Assembly (NCBI GenBank): GCA_009761415.1
Contig: QUOL01000003.1
Span: forward strand, 2,170,001 to 2,234,000
Origin: Sarcomyxa edulis
Lineage: Eukaryota > Basidiomycota > Agaricomycetes > Agaricales > Mycenaceae
Length of the DNA stretch: 64,000 bases
Direction: 5' to 3'
A program made the position numbers and the translations under genes. The notes below the pieces were generated by a model. The model saw nothing but the letters and a program-made list of their open reading frames with translations. It did not search any database and was not told the origin of the DNA. This document shows positions 35,177 through 50,858 of this stretch, piece by piece; the stretch's first letter is position 1, and the number at the start of each line of letters is the position of its first letter.

Positions 35177-36240
35177 TTACTGAATAGTCACCGTTAACAA
35201 TACGACAACACCGTCTATCGCTATGCCTGAGGATTTGAATGCGTAAGTTAATTCAGAACGACTGTATAAACTAGAGTTCGAGACACATACCGTGGTTGAC
35301 CCCGGCGTCTCCCGCTTGAAGAAGGCCAGTGATATTCTCAGCAGTGGTGGAATACGTGACGCCGTCAAAATTTGAGCCTGCGATGGCTGCTGTGACCAGA
35401 GCGTCTCGGCCGAGATCATATCCATTGGGGACGATGGTATGGCTTTCTTCGACATCCTTCACGGGCATCAATACGGTTTGTCACGAAAAACAGGGGAACA
35501 TTAAGTACCTCCTCTTGAGATACACTGAAAAACAAGGGAATCAAATCAACGCCAATCAAATCTGGAGGGAAAGTTTCACTAACGCCAAGAACAATGCCCC
35601 ACTATCAGCAGAACTTCCGTTCTGGCGGAAGACACTAAATAAAACTACTGGTCAACTTGGATCAGGATCGAGACCAAGACCAGAAAGATACCGGAAATGG
35701 TTTCCTCCTATCAAGCTCTCCAAGCAGGTTCCTAGCTCCGAGTTGCCGTAGTCCTCTCTCAATTCCACCTACAATCAACATAAGCATTGAACAGTGACAG
35801 CCAACTTGCTCGTGAGACATACTGTTTGATTGACAAACCCATTCCCATCACCTAGATTGGCAGACTGGGGACCACCGAGATGAATGCCCAAGCACTCTGT
35901 AGAGCTACGCGACAGAACATCAAGCTACAATTGCCATACATGATGATCGGGAAGATACACACAAGCCAATGGAACGCGCAAAGTTGAGAATCCCATCATC
36001 CGTGAGGACGGCTGGGGAACTCAAACCCGACATGATCACCTATGATAGATTTATGAGCACGAACAGTAGACGTTCTGATAGACTAACATTAAGAGGTTCC
36101 CCCACATTGGTCCCGGCAACATCCAGCATGGACCCGCCTCCATCGAGTGGGTTGAAGTATGCTACTGCACGCTCGCAAAGCTGGGGCGCAGCAAGAGCCA
36201 ATTGCGCGACAAACACGAGGATGAGTGCGAAGGGTTGCAT
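35177..36240 (-). CDS. secreted protein of unknown function
   Basis: Seven or so exons. It starts with a clear signal peptide (MQPFALILVFVAQLALAAPQ). The mature protein reads LCERAVAYFNPLDGGGSMLDVAG, then VIMSGLSSPAVLTDDGILNFARS, ECLGIHLGGPQSANLGDGNGFV, GTCLESLIGGNHFRVFRQNG, ALFLAVSQEEDVEESHTIVPNGYDLG, LVTAAIAGSNFDGVTYSTTA, ENITGLLQAGDAGVNHG and IAIDGVVVLLTVTIQ. Sequences of this kind occur in other mushrooms as uncharacterised secreted proteins; no catalytic motif is evident. Joins are in phase apart from one very short intron near 35920-35960, where two close donors are possible. Confidence 0.75.
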
Positions 36241-36876
36241 CGTTATCGCGGTCGGTGTAGCGTATAGTCAACCTGCTGGGCGGGGGAGGTAAAAGGAAGA
36301 AAATTACGCATGGTCAGACTTTATGAGAACCAGGCGGAACCAGGCTTCTTCCAACGTTCGCATATTTAGGTTGTCTGTGGATGCCAGTGGTTCGATTTCG
36401 TTGCATCAAACGACCAAAAGAAACCATATGGGGCGTTTTGAGGGCGTGCTCCTGAGTGAGGGAACGTGCATGCCAAAAAAACGACGAGACAGATCTGAGA
36501 ATAGAACATTGTTGCTTCCAATCATCTCACCTCACTGGGGAACCATTGTGATTGACCCACGAACATAGAGACATGGGCCGTCTTGTGGTGACCTGAGCAG
36601 GTGGTCTCAACCCTTTAGGGGAAGTTTGACGCAAAAATAGAAAGTCGATAGACCCTTCTGACGCCCACGACGACGTTCTCGTGAGTACCTTGCTCATGAC
36701 CACCAACAATCAGGCGAATAAGCGCAAAGAAACGTTCGTAATGCCTAGGAACATGCATGTTATGGTTCCGTCGAAAAAAATGTGTGGATGTGATGCGCTA
36801 TGCTACAATAGAATGTAAAATCAAAACAGTTCATAGAAAACATGAGGGTCGCTGCACCGGATAGGAAGCTGTCTCA
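36241..36876. other. intergenic
   Basis: Nothing recognised. It holds the upstream region of the secreted-protein gene and the 3' end of the Dbf4-like gene. Confidence 0.4.
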
Positions 36877-38906
36877 TCAAGCGTCCAAATCCACATCGCT
36901 GTGAGGTTCCATGTCTTGGTCCATGTCATCGTCCCAAACAAGTCGCCTAACAACGCGGAGGGTATGATCTTGTGGTGACAACGCCAGCTCATCGGGAGAC
37001 TCGTATCCATCGTCCTCATAATAATCATCGGGCATTTGGCGATTTGCTTCGCGCTCCAGCGTTTCTGTATGAACCTCTTCCAGGGTCCGTCGTTTGACAC
37101 GATCGAGGACCATGTCGAGTTGTAGGAAGTTGTCCTCATCCAGAGCGAATTTGCGATGCTTGCGCCCCCTCACATGCTTTGATCAAAGACGTCAGTCTAC
37201 GTAAGGTTGCGAATCAGATAACGCTCACAGATTTGAAATCATCGAATTTCACGCGGCAACTCTCGCAATAACCAGGCTTCGACCCTTCTTGCCGTTTTGG
37301 TAGCCTCAGGGTATTCGTACTGCGGCTCTTTCGCAGCATACTCGGACGTGCTGGTATCTCAGCAGGCGGACCCATCATAGACGATTTCCTCCCTTGGCCC
37401 TTGTCCATTGACACCGCGGAAAACTTTCTTGACGTTACAACCTGTTGTTGGATCCGTCCTTGCAGAGCTGCTGGTAATTGTAGCGTTCTGAACGAAGTCG
37501 TCGCGGTGGAGGTTGTACCAGTTGTAGACGTGATACCCACACTATTTCCTGATGCAGCCATATAACCCCCTGCGCCGGAGGCCAGATAACCAGAAGCATT
37601 GGCGGAGTCAAAATCAGCGTCGAGATCGATATAACCGCCGTCGTGGAATTCAGCATCATCGGGATTAGTGCTGCGACGACGGAGATTGTTCATTGACACA
37701 GAACGTCTGAGGTCACCAACCCTCTTCGCATGTTGATTCGCCTCAGCCTTCCTTATCATCGCCTCCATCTGCATTTTCCTGATCCTTCGCTGCTCACGCT
37801 CATCCTCCTTCTCCATCTCTGCTTGCTGTGCTTTCTCCCAACGCCGTTTCTCCTTTTCATCGAACGGTACAAAAGGACTTCTTGACTTTGGGTGACAATG
37901 TAGTACTGGCCAAGGAACCTTTGGTGGAGGGGCACCTTCGCGTACTTTTGGGATAGGATATTCCTGGGCAGCAATAGTGGCTAGTTCTTGACGCATGTCC
38001 TCCACCAGGACGAAATACGTTGAGCGAGAGAAATAGCGAAAGTCGTGCCTCTTTTGGCTAGGGTCCCGTTCACTAGTCCCATGCAGACGTTCGGACTGAA
38101 GGAGACGCGATAGGACGCGCTGGTTGGAGATGGTCTGCAATTGAGGTACGACTTGAATGGCGGGCGGGCGATAGGAAGACAGTGGAGGCGCATCAAGACA
38201 ACGGCCTAGAACGCTTTCCAGTTTCGCCGTAGTCCATATTTTCTTGCCTAGACCAATTGCTTGTAGTACGAGATGATCATATTCATCGACCGCTCTGAAG
38301 TGCAATGAACATAGTTGTCTCCATGATTTGACTAATGTTTCGCTCACCGACTCTTGAGCTTGATGGGACTCTTCAGAAAAGGCCCTTGTCTGAGTTGTGC
38401 TCGAGGCTGATTCTCTTTGTTTGCCATGTCCTCTGTAGGAACTGGTTGATCGGTGATTAGATGAGTGATGTCTTTTGAGAAAAAGTCATCAACAGCCTGG
38501 ATTGCCAGTTAGCGGAGTGGACGACTATGTCTGTTGATGAAACACATACTCCTCCTAATAGTTTGATCTTAGCCTCGAAGACATTCCTAGCAGCGCTATC
38601 GGTATCGATGGAGTTTAAATCGAAATAAAAGTTCCATGAAGGAAATGCGCGAGTATATTTGTCCTTGAACTCTTGTTCACGTTCTGCGCGTTTTCGATTT
38701 TTGTCGTCATCGCGTGTGGTGACCACCGGTAGAGTAGCTCTGGCGCGTTTCAATGTGAGATGGGGTACATTTGCCTCACCCAGAGGGTCTGGAGAACGGG
38801 GGCGCTTGATGGAACCGGAAGCAGTTCTCGTGGCCTTGACTGGGGAGAAGAACTGAGGAATTTGGAGAGGACGCTGAGATAGTGGACGACGATTGATAGT
38901 GGTCAT
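36877..38906 (-). CDS. Dbf4/Dfp1-type regulatory subunit of Cdc7 kinase
   Basis: Three to four exons. The N-terminal part has a basic segment and a BRCT-like region (SWNFYFDLNSIDTDSAARNVFE, FEAKIKLLGG, FFSKDITHLITD). The middle has ELATIAAQEYPIPKVREGAPP and PWPVLHCHPKSRSPF, matching the region of Dbf4 that contacts the kinase. The C-terminus has the Dbf4-type zinc finger PGYCESCRVKFDDFKS|HVRGRKHRKFA (C-x2-C-x9-H-x5-H), interrupted by an intron. The family activates Cdc7/Hsk1 to phosphorylate MCM and fire origins at S phase. Two ACGCGT sites lie 444-483 bp upstream of the ATG. It is homologous to Dbf4, but the yeast name is not applied with certainty. Confidence 0.85.
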
Positions 38907-39349
38907 GAGACTGAGTAGATGTGGCGAGGAATAGTAGAAAAAGAAAAAAGGGTATATGATGCTGCCACTGTTGGTTCGAGGTAAGAGTCGGGTAGGAAGA
39001 TAGCGTGCTCAACATAACACGAGCACGTCACACACATCACATCACACTCTCATTTTGATCTCATCGTACATACCTTCGAGAACAGTCTACCAGGAAAATA
39101 CATACTCATCGCGAAAGTGACTATGATATCGACGGTCGAAGAAGTACGCACTCTGGAAGTTCCCTGCAAGAGTTTCCCCTATACGAACTCGATACCACCG
39201 GCTCGATACACTCGCTAGATTGAGATATTCGAGCTCTATGGGGTCGGATATTGTAAGCTCGTGCAATAAGACACGTATTGGTACTAAGTGTGAGTATCGG
39301 CAGAGTCGAGGACTTCTGATTGTCGCTTTTTGCATGGCACTTGTCACAA

Positions 39350-39389
39350 ACGCGTTACAATCACGTGGTAGTTACGTTGACGAACGCGT
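39350..39389. promoter_or_regulatory. paired ACGCGT (MCB-like) sites upstream of the Dbf4 homologue
   Basis: ACGCGT at 39350-39355 and 39384-39389. These match the MluI cell-cycle box bound by MBF, which drives G1/S genes in yeasts. They sit about 450 bp before the Dbf4-like start. Confidence 0.45.
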
Positions 39390-39517
39390 CACTCCGAGTA
39401 GCGCGTTGGTAGCGCGAGAGGGCGTGACAGAATCAGAGTCAAGAACCTTCAAGACACGTACTTATGACGGGTAGAAACATTTATTCTAAAGCGATGAAAA
39501 TATACAAGGGGAAAGAT

Positions 39518-39916
39518 TCATATCTGCTTACATTGCTCTTCCTCGGCCTCGGGGTCAGAGAGGCTTTGGCGTTCAACGGCTCCGCTCAGTTTCGAATCGA
39601 CAGCAAGGACATCTAGGTAGTCTTTCAGGCAGGAAAGACGGTAGGATACTGAAGAGTCCCAGTGCGAAGATGAGTACATGGTGTTCTGATACAAAAGGTT
39701 CGTAATTCGAATTTTGTAGTAGTGAGACCGAATATGATTTGACTTTTTGACCACTGTCTAGTCTTAGGAGCGCAGTGTACCTTCAAATCGTTTGGCAATC
39801 GACTGGCAGTAGTCTCCATCAATCAGACTCAGTAACCGATTGTCAGTAGTAAGTACTTGGGCTGGCCAACGGCTGGCTTGCTGCCGGCACTCGGCTGCTA
39901 TTTGTATCCGAGCCAT
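39518..39916 (-). CDS. possible small spliced protein (about 70 aa)
   Basis: Three exons can be joined. Start MARIQIAAECRQQASRWPAQ, a 54-bp GT-AG intron, SIAKRFE, a longer intron ending CTCTTCAG, and VSYRLSCLKDYLDVLAVDS then KLSGAVERQSLSDPEAEEEQ to a stop. The Leu/Lys/Glu-rich composition suggests a helical protein. Family not recognised. It begins 102 bp from the divergent gamma-tubulin complex gene. A single-exon reading that keeps the first intron is also open, so the exact structure is unsure. Confidence 0.35.
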
Positions 39917-40018
39917 CTGCCAAACACCGCTTGAAATGGAAATTCTCCACGTGCACAGGACCAGCTTCAAGTTTCCGACCTGGCACTGGGCAGCACAATC
40001 GCAAGTCGAATCTCGGAA

Positions 40019-43000
40019 ATGTCTGATCCCACTCATTCACCTTTTGATCTGGTGCCACCACATAATATAGAGTCTGCCATGAATTCTCTTCCGAAAATTC
40101 TTCCTCATTTCTTTACTCCCCATTTGTCCGACAAGCCTCAGAATCCGATCATGGACGCTCTGAATTGCTCCATCCAGAACAACAAAAACTCTATTCGCTA
40201 TCCAGAAATTCCAAAAGAACTGGGAATAATCGCAGCCAATTTCAGGGGTGCTCCAAGACGTCCTCAAGTCAACAACGCGCTTTGGTACGAGATGGTACAC
40301 CGTAAGGTTGTGCCTCAGGTACGTGTGTCTTATGTCAGGCTCTATAGGAAGAGGTTGCTCAACTAAAAGAGCGTGGTTAGAGTCAAGCCCTTTTGTGGGA
40401 CGCGTTACGTCCGTTGCGATCCTCCAAGGCCTCGTTTTCTGCCTTTTTATCCGAACAAGACGATTTGGTATCTGCCGCAGCTCGCTACCAGTGAGTTGAG
40501 GGACTTTATTTACAGCTAGTTCCAATCTTGACACATACTTTTGCAAGCGTGCATCCTCGCCTTCGCGAGCCCAAGACGAGGATGTTATATCTCACGCAAG
40601 CAGAACTTTTCAAAGCCTTGAAGTTGACTCTTCTTGGGACTTCCTCTGCATATTATACGTGGGACGCTCTCTCGGAGACTTTCTTACAAGCCAATACCGA
40701 AGATGGAGGTGAAACCCTCATCTGTGTCGATGGAAAAGATGAGATCGTTAGCCATAGGTCTCGACCATACACGCTATACTTATCATATGTTCTGACAGTC
40801 TCGTTACAGTGTCTTACGCCGATTCTTTACTATTGGGACACTCCTGAGGCGCCTCGAGATACTGCTGGGGTCTCTCCGCACCAGGTATGTACAGTTTCTT
40901 TTGCTATCTAAGATAGTGCTAAGCCTTATGCTAGATCCGCTCGAGAGGGTCCCACTATACATGCATTTACACACAGCCTTTCCATCGTACTTGTATTCCT
41001 ACGCGATGCTCTATCTTGTTCACCACCTACCGACGACGCGTTATATTCAGATTCTCACGATCTCTCGACTATCTGGATGCACTACGAAGAATATGAACTC
41101 GTTCTCCTTGCACTCTCCTCATTATATGGTCGAGTAAGTGAACAGTCTACACTATCAAGATTGGACCAGCTCATAGCCTGCCAGGAAGAATATCTGGCTC
41201 CATCAGATTACGCTCCTCTAAATTCCGCTCCGGGGCCTTTGTTATCCCAGATATACGATCATCTCAAGTCTCATATCGAAAGATTCTCAGCACGTAGAAT
41301 CATTGCGATCCTCGCCTACATCCTTACGTGTACGTCTCGCGAATATCTGAAGAAGGTCTGCCAATCTGTTGGATTCGGTAGCGGTCCTTTGCACCAATTG
41401 TCCTGGACTGTCTCCGAAGAAAACGATCAATACGCCCTCGAGGAAGAAGATCCTGTATACACGGACCGTCATGAAATCGATCTCGTAGATCAGAACTTTC
41501 CTACCTTTTTCCCCGCCGATCTTGTCGAGATCCTTCCTGGCGCCCAAAAGTCATTGGGACTTCTTCAAGCAGCTGATCCGGATCACCCCTTTCTGAAGGT
41601 GGTCTATCATCGCGAACTCGAGTGGTTTTGGAAGGTATCTCAAATCGAAGCAGCGTGGTTCAATGACACCGATGGACCAGATCTTATGCATGTGTCACCA
41701 TCTGTGATGCCTCCCAAAACGCCCTCTCAGATTGATCCTGGTGACGACCTTTCACCGTTCCTCATCTACGACCAGGAGCCTGGTTCACATCTTAAAGAAT
41801 TGAGGTTCGATGCACAATTTGTTACCGCTTCATCCTCTCAACTGGAAATCTTCATAACGGATTTTCCGGAATCACTCCCGCCAATCACACCAACACTGAG
41901 TCATTTGGCGACTCTTGTCTTCAGGCCTCTCTTACGCCATTTGACATCTCTATCCGGAGCCCTTCTTTCCTTGTTTCTATCAAATTCTTCACCACTCAAT
42001 TTACGAAGGCATCTGGAGTTGCTTCGGTCATATCTCCTCCTCACATCTCCTTCGTTCAAATCCCGCCTCTCAGCCGCACTGTTTTCGGACTCTGGTTCTT
42101 GCGATTATGACCATGATCGAGCTAGGCCGTCTCTGCATCCACTGCGTCAGAGGCCAAGCAAACATGGGAGAGATCCAAATAAACCCTGGGCAGTAGGTTT
42201 ATCACTAAATCTCACAGAACGCGATACATGGCCCCCAGGTGGTTCAGACCTTAGCTTCTTTCTAAGAACGGTTATCGTGGATTCATTTGAACCCCATCTC
42301 CGAGGGGGCTTTGCAGGAGAAGCGCAGAACGGACAAGAACGTTTGTTCGCCGAAGCGGAGTACAGACTAGGGTTCGCCATCAGAGATTTACCCATTGGTG
42401 CAGGCCGCGACAGATGGTTAAATCCTCTAGGTATGCATTCCATCTACATATTTGTCACAATTTAGTACTCATGATGGTCGTATCCCAGCCATAGAGTAGG
42501 TTCTCTCATTGAGATGATACTACCTTACTGATATTACCTAACAGAGCCCTTGATTTTTTATACATGGATTACAAACCTCCTCACCCTTTAGACGTCCTGA
42601 TCACTCCCGAGATCTTATCGAAATACCAACGCTTGTTCGCATTCATAATGCGCACCTTACGAGGTAAGTAGCACTTATGTTGAAACGTGCATCGAAGTTG
42701 ACATAATTGCCCCCAGTACAAGCTGCTCTCTCAGCAGTACTCCGCATGACTCGAGCAGATCGCGGTCCTCTATTCCCCACATTGACCTCATACAACAAGC
42801 TTGCAATGCATTTCCGCTTCATCGCTCACACATTTGTGTCTAACATTCTAGGATACGTTTTCGACACCGCAATCGGGGGAAACTTTGATCCCTTTTTGTC
42901 TCTTTTATCTCCCTCGTCCAGCGATCTTGGGGACTCGAGAATCTCTGATGTGTTTGCGCTTTCCAAGGCTCATTCATCTTTGTTGGACGACATCTTGAGT

Positions 43001-43426
43001 GCCTGTCTCCTGAGATCTGGTCAAAGAGCGGTCGGGGAGCTGCTGCGTAGCTCTCTCGAACTTGTCTTAGAGTTTTCTATTCTCGCAGGACAACGAAGTA
43101 GGGGTATCCTCCAAGAATACGAAGCTGCGCCTTTACTTGAGGAGCAGTATGCGGCGTTTTGCACGAAGGTATCCACATTGGTAGGCTGCAACATTGATTC
43201 ATCTTCCTCTGATAAGCTCTGACTCCCGATCGCATGACAGACGAAAGTCTTGAAAGGATTGGCAGATAAAGATTTAGTTTCCACTCGAACGCCTCTGACT
43301 CCGAATAATTCCTCTCAGGTCAAGAGTCAAATCCACCGACCACTAGGAGGGGCTGAGTCCTTGTATCATTTGTTGATTCGACTCGATCTTGTCGATTGGT
43401 GGTCGAACAAGAAAGGTGCCAAGTAG
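40019..43426 (+). CDS. gamma-tubulin complex component (Spc97/Spc98 family)
   Basis: Long multi-exon gene. Start MSDPTHSPFDLVPPHNIE. GRIP1-like N-terminal half: LVPILTHTFASVHPRLREPK, EYELVLLALSSLYGR, SREYLKKVCQSVGFG and DLVEILPGAQKSLGLLQAAD. The C-terminal half has the diagnostic YKPPHPLDVLITPEILSKYQ with RLFAFIMRTLRVQAALSAVL, and HFRFIAHTFVSNILGYVFD, the gamma-tubulin-binding segment of GCPs. The end is LIRLDLVDWWSNKKGAK. These proteins build the microtubule-nucleating ring at the spindle pole body. The long insert (about 41640-42340) and weak similarity suggest a GCP4/5/6-type rather than a core GCP2/3, which is inference. Confidence 0.87.
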
Positions 43427-44296
43427 GGGTTCCCATAACTTCTTCAATGAGTATCAGCGATATATCTTCTCCTTTTCCCGTAGGAACTGAAATCTAGCCG
43501 ACTTTCTACCGGATATCGTGAATAACTGCGTCAAGATGTACGAGCGCCTCCGCATCCCTCTCCTGTCCTATATGCTTCTCACTAAAGTCTCGAAAAGTGG
43601 CAACGACTGTGTTCCAAGCTGCTTCCCAAGGCCGAGCGCGACACGCCAGATACGCGCGTCGGGTCTCATCTCGTCTCCAGCTTCGTCGTATTGATGAGAA
43701 ATACGATCTCCGTCTGCTCAACGGATTTTGTATAAAGGATCAGTGCTGTCTTTTCTTCTTCTACGAAGTGATTACTTATGCTTACCAGTTGCTACCCGTA
43801 TCAACCCTATCGGAGTAGCGGGTTTTTGCTCTATCAAATGTTCTTAAAATCAGGAGTACTGATAAGTGGGTAGAATTGGTCTCATATGAAGACTATGAGC
43901 GACAGCGTCGTCACTCTGACGAGGGCCGTTCGAGGGAGTCAACACATGGTATGCAATGAGGTCGTTACGTCTATTCGAGGACGTCCGCAGAGGATATCTA
44001 GAACCCGAAGGGAACGAACGCTCACGTGCCAATGAACGAGACGCGATAACCCTGTGACTAGTCGCGACCTGAGGATGAACTCGAATATCTTTATTAACAA
44101 GTCTTTCATAATGTACATTCAATGCAGAGAAGGGGGATGTATGTATGTGTATAGATTGTGAAGGAGCATACGGAGACGGACGTAAAAATGCAAGTATGGT
44201 ATGTATGGATGATAGAACAAATAAATGTGGGAGAGCCATGACGGTGAATGATAATAAGCTTGAAAAGCAGAGAAACACAATTCACAAAACCAGTTT
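43427..44296. other. intergenic, convergent 3' ends
   Basis: No confident gene. A charged minus frame at 43506-43721 (RSWRRDETRRAYLACRARPW...) and its shifted frame (YDEAGDEMRPDARIWRV) are both open for about 60 codons; neither extends. It may be a small gene fragment. Confidence 0.3.
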
Positions 44297-46382
44297 TCAA
44301 TCCTCCATAGCACCTTCAAAGGAACTCCCTCCATAGCCTTCTTTAAGCAGTTGGGCATCTTTCACCTTGCGATCTCGGGACAATCGCGTTTTCTCCCTCT
44401 CCCATATGGCCCTCACTTCCTCGTCTCTGATGTCTCCACTGCTTGTGACGGGACTGTCAATGCCCATTCCCCTCAAAACCTCATTCGCGCGGACACCGCC
44501 CTCCAATTTCACTTGGCCTTGGCCGCCTTTCTTCGAGGCACCACCTGCAAAAGACGCTGATCTTCCGAACGCTCTTTTCCCGCCTTTCGTCGGGGGTTTC
44601 AGGCCCGACAGTGAGATCAACCCGACTCCCTCTAGAACTCCAGCCAGATCACCGAATTCGCTTCTAGATACAGGAATGAATACCTCACTATCTGTGCCTC
44701 CTCTCCTCAAGAGAGTAGTATAGTAGGTATGAAGCTGTGTCATATCTAGCTCCATATCAATCTGCGAAGCAGACGATGTGCGTTTGACAGGAGATTTCGA
44801 CGCCGACGACACCAACGGTAGCCCAGCTGTAAGTCGCGTAGTCGCCAGAAGAATACAGAGCAGGACAAGGCGCGCTTGGAGACCAAGGTTGCAAATTTTG
44901 GTCACGATCTCGCTGTTATTCGAGCCAGCGCTGACAGCACTGGAAGTAGAGACAGAGGTAGGGGTGTATGCTTTGAGTGCAGCTAGAATATGCGTCGGCG
45001 TGACTGTCGGGCACGGAGTGTTCATAGGATTCTCGTCTGTGTCGACGTTGGCTTGATGGAGAGCCAAATCTATAGCGCCTCTCAGGACTTCAAATAACGA
45101 TCTCACATCACCCGTTTGTGCTGCAATCTTCTTCGTCAAGAGAGTAAGGGTCGCGCAAGGGAGAAATTTTTGGGGCTGTCCATCGGGCGCGTCTTCGTAC
45201 AGGGGCTTCAAACGGGTCTGGATGATTGCAAGGAGTTGGGTCGGCGTATAGGGTGCGAAATGTAACGTTTTCACGCCAGAGCTCGAGGTCTGCACAGAAG
45301 ATGCGCTTGAGGTAAGCGTATGCGTGTTTGCAATACCTATGATTCGAAGCGTAGAAGAGTGTGAATGGGGGAGGGAGAACAACGAGTCGAGAGCCGTTTG
45401 CGAAGAAGCGATGTGGTCCAGCTCGTCTAGAACGAGAACACTAGATAAAGGGGAGTTAGAAACTAGCACTTTGCGTGACTCAAGTAGACACAAACAATTT
45501 GGTCCTTACGCCAGACATCAGGACGCTAACAGCATCTTTTCCTGTGGCTTTTTTAACTCTTCCTGAGATTTTGCGTTCGTTGTTTTCACTGCCGATTTCT
45601 TCGATGATGCGTTCCCAGAGTGCCTCCACGTCATTCAAGGCCATGCAATTTATAGTGATGACTTTGATCGACGATGGATCGAGCCCAGCAAGGCCGAGAA
45701 GGATGGAGTTGACGAGAGCGGTTTTGCCTGTCCCAGGAGATCCCGATATGTAAAGTGTGGATGGCGAGTTAAGTTGACTGGAATCGAAACTGATAAAAGT
45801 AGTCAAGAAATTATGGATGATGGCACGCTCGCTGTCGCGTCCAGCGATCTGCTCAAGTGAATAGTTGCAGATGGGACGAAGCAATGCGCGAGCGCGAGCA
45901 TAGATAGGAATGAGAGTGGGTGGGGGTGTGGGTGGGGGTGTAGAAAGAGTAAGATTCGATATCGCTGTGGCGGGTGTGACAGGTTCGGAAACACTTGAGG
46001 TGGAAGCGCGTCTACGAAGCGAGGCTGACAGGACTGGTATGTCAGAACTCTTCCTCTAGGAGAGAGAAAAATCAGCCATGGAAGACTCACTTGTTCTTGT
46101 ACGCGAAGGCGTGCTGGGTGTCGACTCGGTATTCGTGCGTCGAAGAGCTCTGATAGCCCTGGCGGATGTGGGAGGCGATTCGGGGGCCATTTCTGGAGGT
46201 ACGTTTTCCTTGTTTCCATCTCCATCTATCCAGTTTCCAGACGTACGTGGACGTTTCGGGTTGGGAGTTAGGTCTGGAGTGGGGGGTGTCACGATCTTAT
46301 CCGTGCGAGAGGTCGGTGTTGTATCTGGCTGGTGAGATCGTTTACCGAGGACTGAGCTTCGAGTTGAACGAGGAGTTTGCAT
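44297..46382 (-). CDS. CDC6: Cdc6/Cdc18 replication licensing ATPase
   Basis: AAA+ protein. The start is the ATG at 46382 (MQTPRSTRSSVLGKRSHQ); the open frame reaches further only via TTG. The N-terminus is disordered with CDK-type sites (TPPTPDLTPNPKRPR) and a basic NLS. Then comes CNYSLEQIAGRDSERAIIHNF, Walker A SGSPGTGKTALVNSIL, VITINCMALND, Walker B VLVLDELDHIASS, sensor-1 region RIIGIANTHTL, and HFAPYTPTQLLAIIQTRL with sensor 2 near TGDVRSLFEVLRGAID. A winged-helix end follows. It also has SPVKR, a CDK site. It loads MCM helicase with ORC. Two MCB-like sites lie 137-166 bp upstream. Confidence 0.88.
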
Positions 46383-46518
46383 TGTCGGTGGCGACGTCGG
46401 CGGGGAGGCTTTTCGGGGGATGTTGTGGTTGTGGACGACGACGACGGAGAGCAAGAGAATTAGTCGTAATTTATTTTATTTATTTACGCGATCTATTTCA
46501 AACTCCGATTTCCCTTCA

Positions 46519-46548
46519 ACGCGTCCGTGGGAAAATAATCAAACGCGT
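46519..46548. promoter_or_regulatory. paired ACGCGT (MCB-like) sites upstream of CDC6
   Basis: ACGCGT at 46519-46524 and 46543-46548. Spacing of 24 bp and closeness to the start fit MBF-type G1/S control, as known for cdc18/CDC6 in yeasts. Confidence 0.55.
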
Positions 46549-46580
46549 CTACATGTGATCGCGACACATGCATGTGCTAT

Positions 46581-50197
<3,617 letters not shown>

Positions 50198-50317
50198 CGA
50201 GTCATGAGGAAGTACTGTCACACCGTGTCCGTGACATTGTGACATTGTGCTCGTCGTTTAACACAGCGACAACGCAGTGCGCACCAACTACTAGCACCGA
50301 CTAGCGACTAACACACC
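50198..50317. promoter_or_regulatory. bidirectional promoter, alanyl-tRNA synthetase / bL34m
   Basis: 120 bp separate the longest synthetase start and the ribosomal protein start. Both products serve mitochondrial translation. It contains gtgacattgtgacattgtg repeats at about 50231-50249. No TATA box is seen. Confidence 0.45.
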
Positions 50318-50671
50318 ATGCCTCGTATCTCTCTCTCACTTGTTCGCTTGCTAGCACGACCTCAAAAACTACCCATCTCGTCTTTCATTAGTCGACCATC
50401 ACCCACTAAATCTTCTCTTACAACACCACTTGCATCTCTCTATCGCACTCCCTTCAGAGTCAACTCTCCTTTGACCTGGAATGTTCAGTCACCATCACCA
50501 ATTTTCGGTGCACTCCTCCAAATTCGCAGTAAAGCCTACGGGTCCGAATATCAACCCTCTCAGCGTAAACGAAAACGCAAACACGGGTTTCTTGCTCGCA
50601 AAAAGAGTATCACAGGCAGAAAGATTCTGGTTAGACGTTTAGAGAAAAAACGAAAGTTCTTGAGTCATTGA
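50318..50671 (+). CDS. MRPL34: mitochondrial ribosomal protein bL34m
   Basis: Intronless 117-codon gene. The N-terminal two thirds are an Arg/Ser/Pro-rich import leader ([20 protein letters not shown]). The last 45 residues are the L34 family: [44 protein letters not shown], with the strongly basic RKRKRKHGF and GR-x3-RR signature. It is part of the large subunit of the mitochondrial ribosome. Confidence 0.92.
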   Translation: MPRISLSLVRLLARPQKLPISSFISRPSPTKSSLTTPLASLYRTPFRVNSPLTWNVQSPSPIFGALLQIRSKAYGSEYQPSQRKRKRKHGFLARKKSITGRKILVRRLEKKRKFLSH

Positions 50672-50858
50672 GGTACGTCTACTTTCAGTCATCAACGAAA
50701 TTGCTCTAATTTGTCTCCAGAGGGGTCGTTATTGATTTTTGTAATTATAATCCAACGACGAATATTTTCACCGCTTGCATCCGAGTCGTATCTCAAGTCT
50801 ATTCACTATCCTCAACTGCATATCATTAAATGTCTACGAACTTTAGGAGAGCCGTAGT

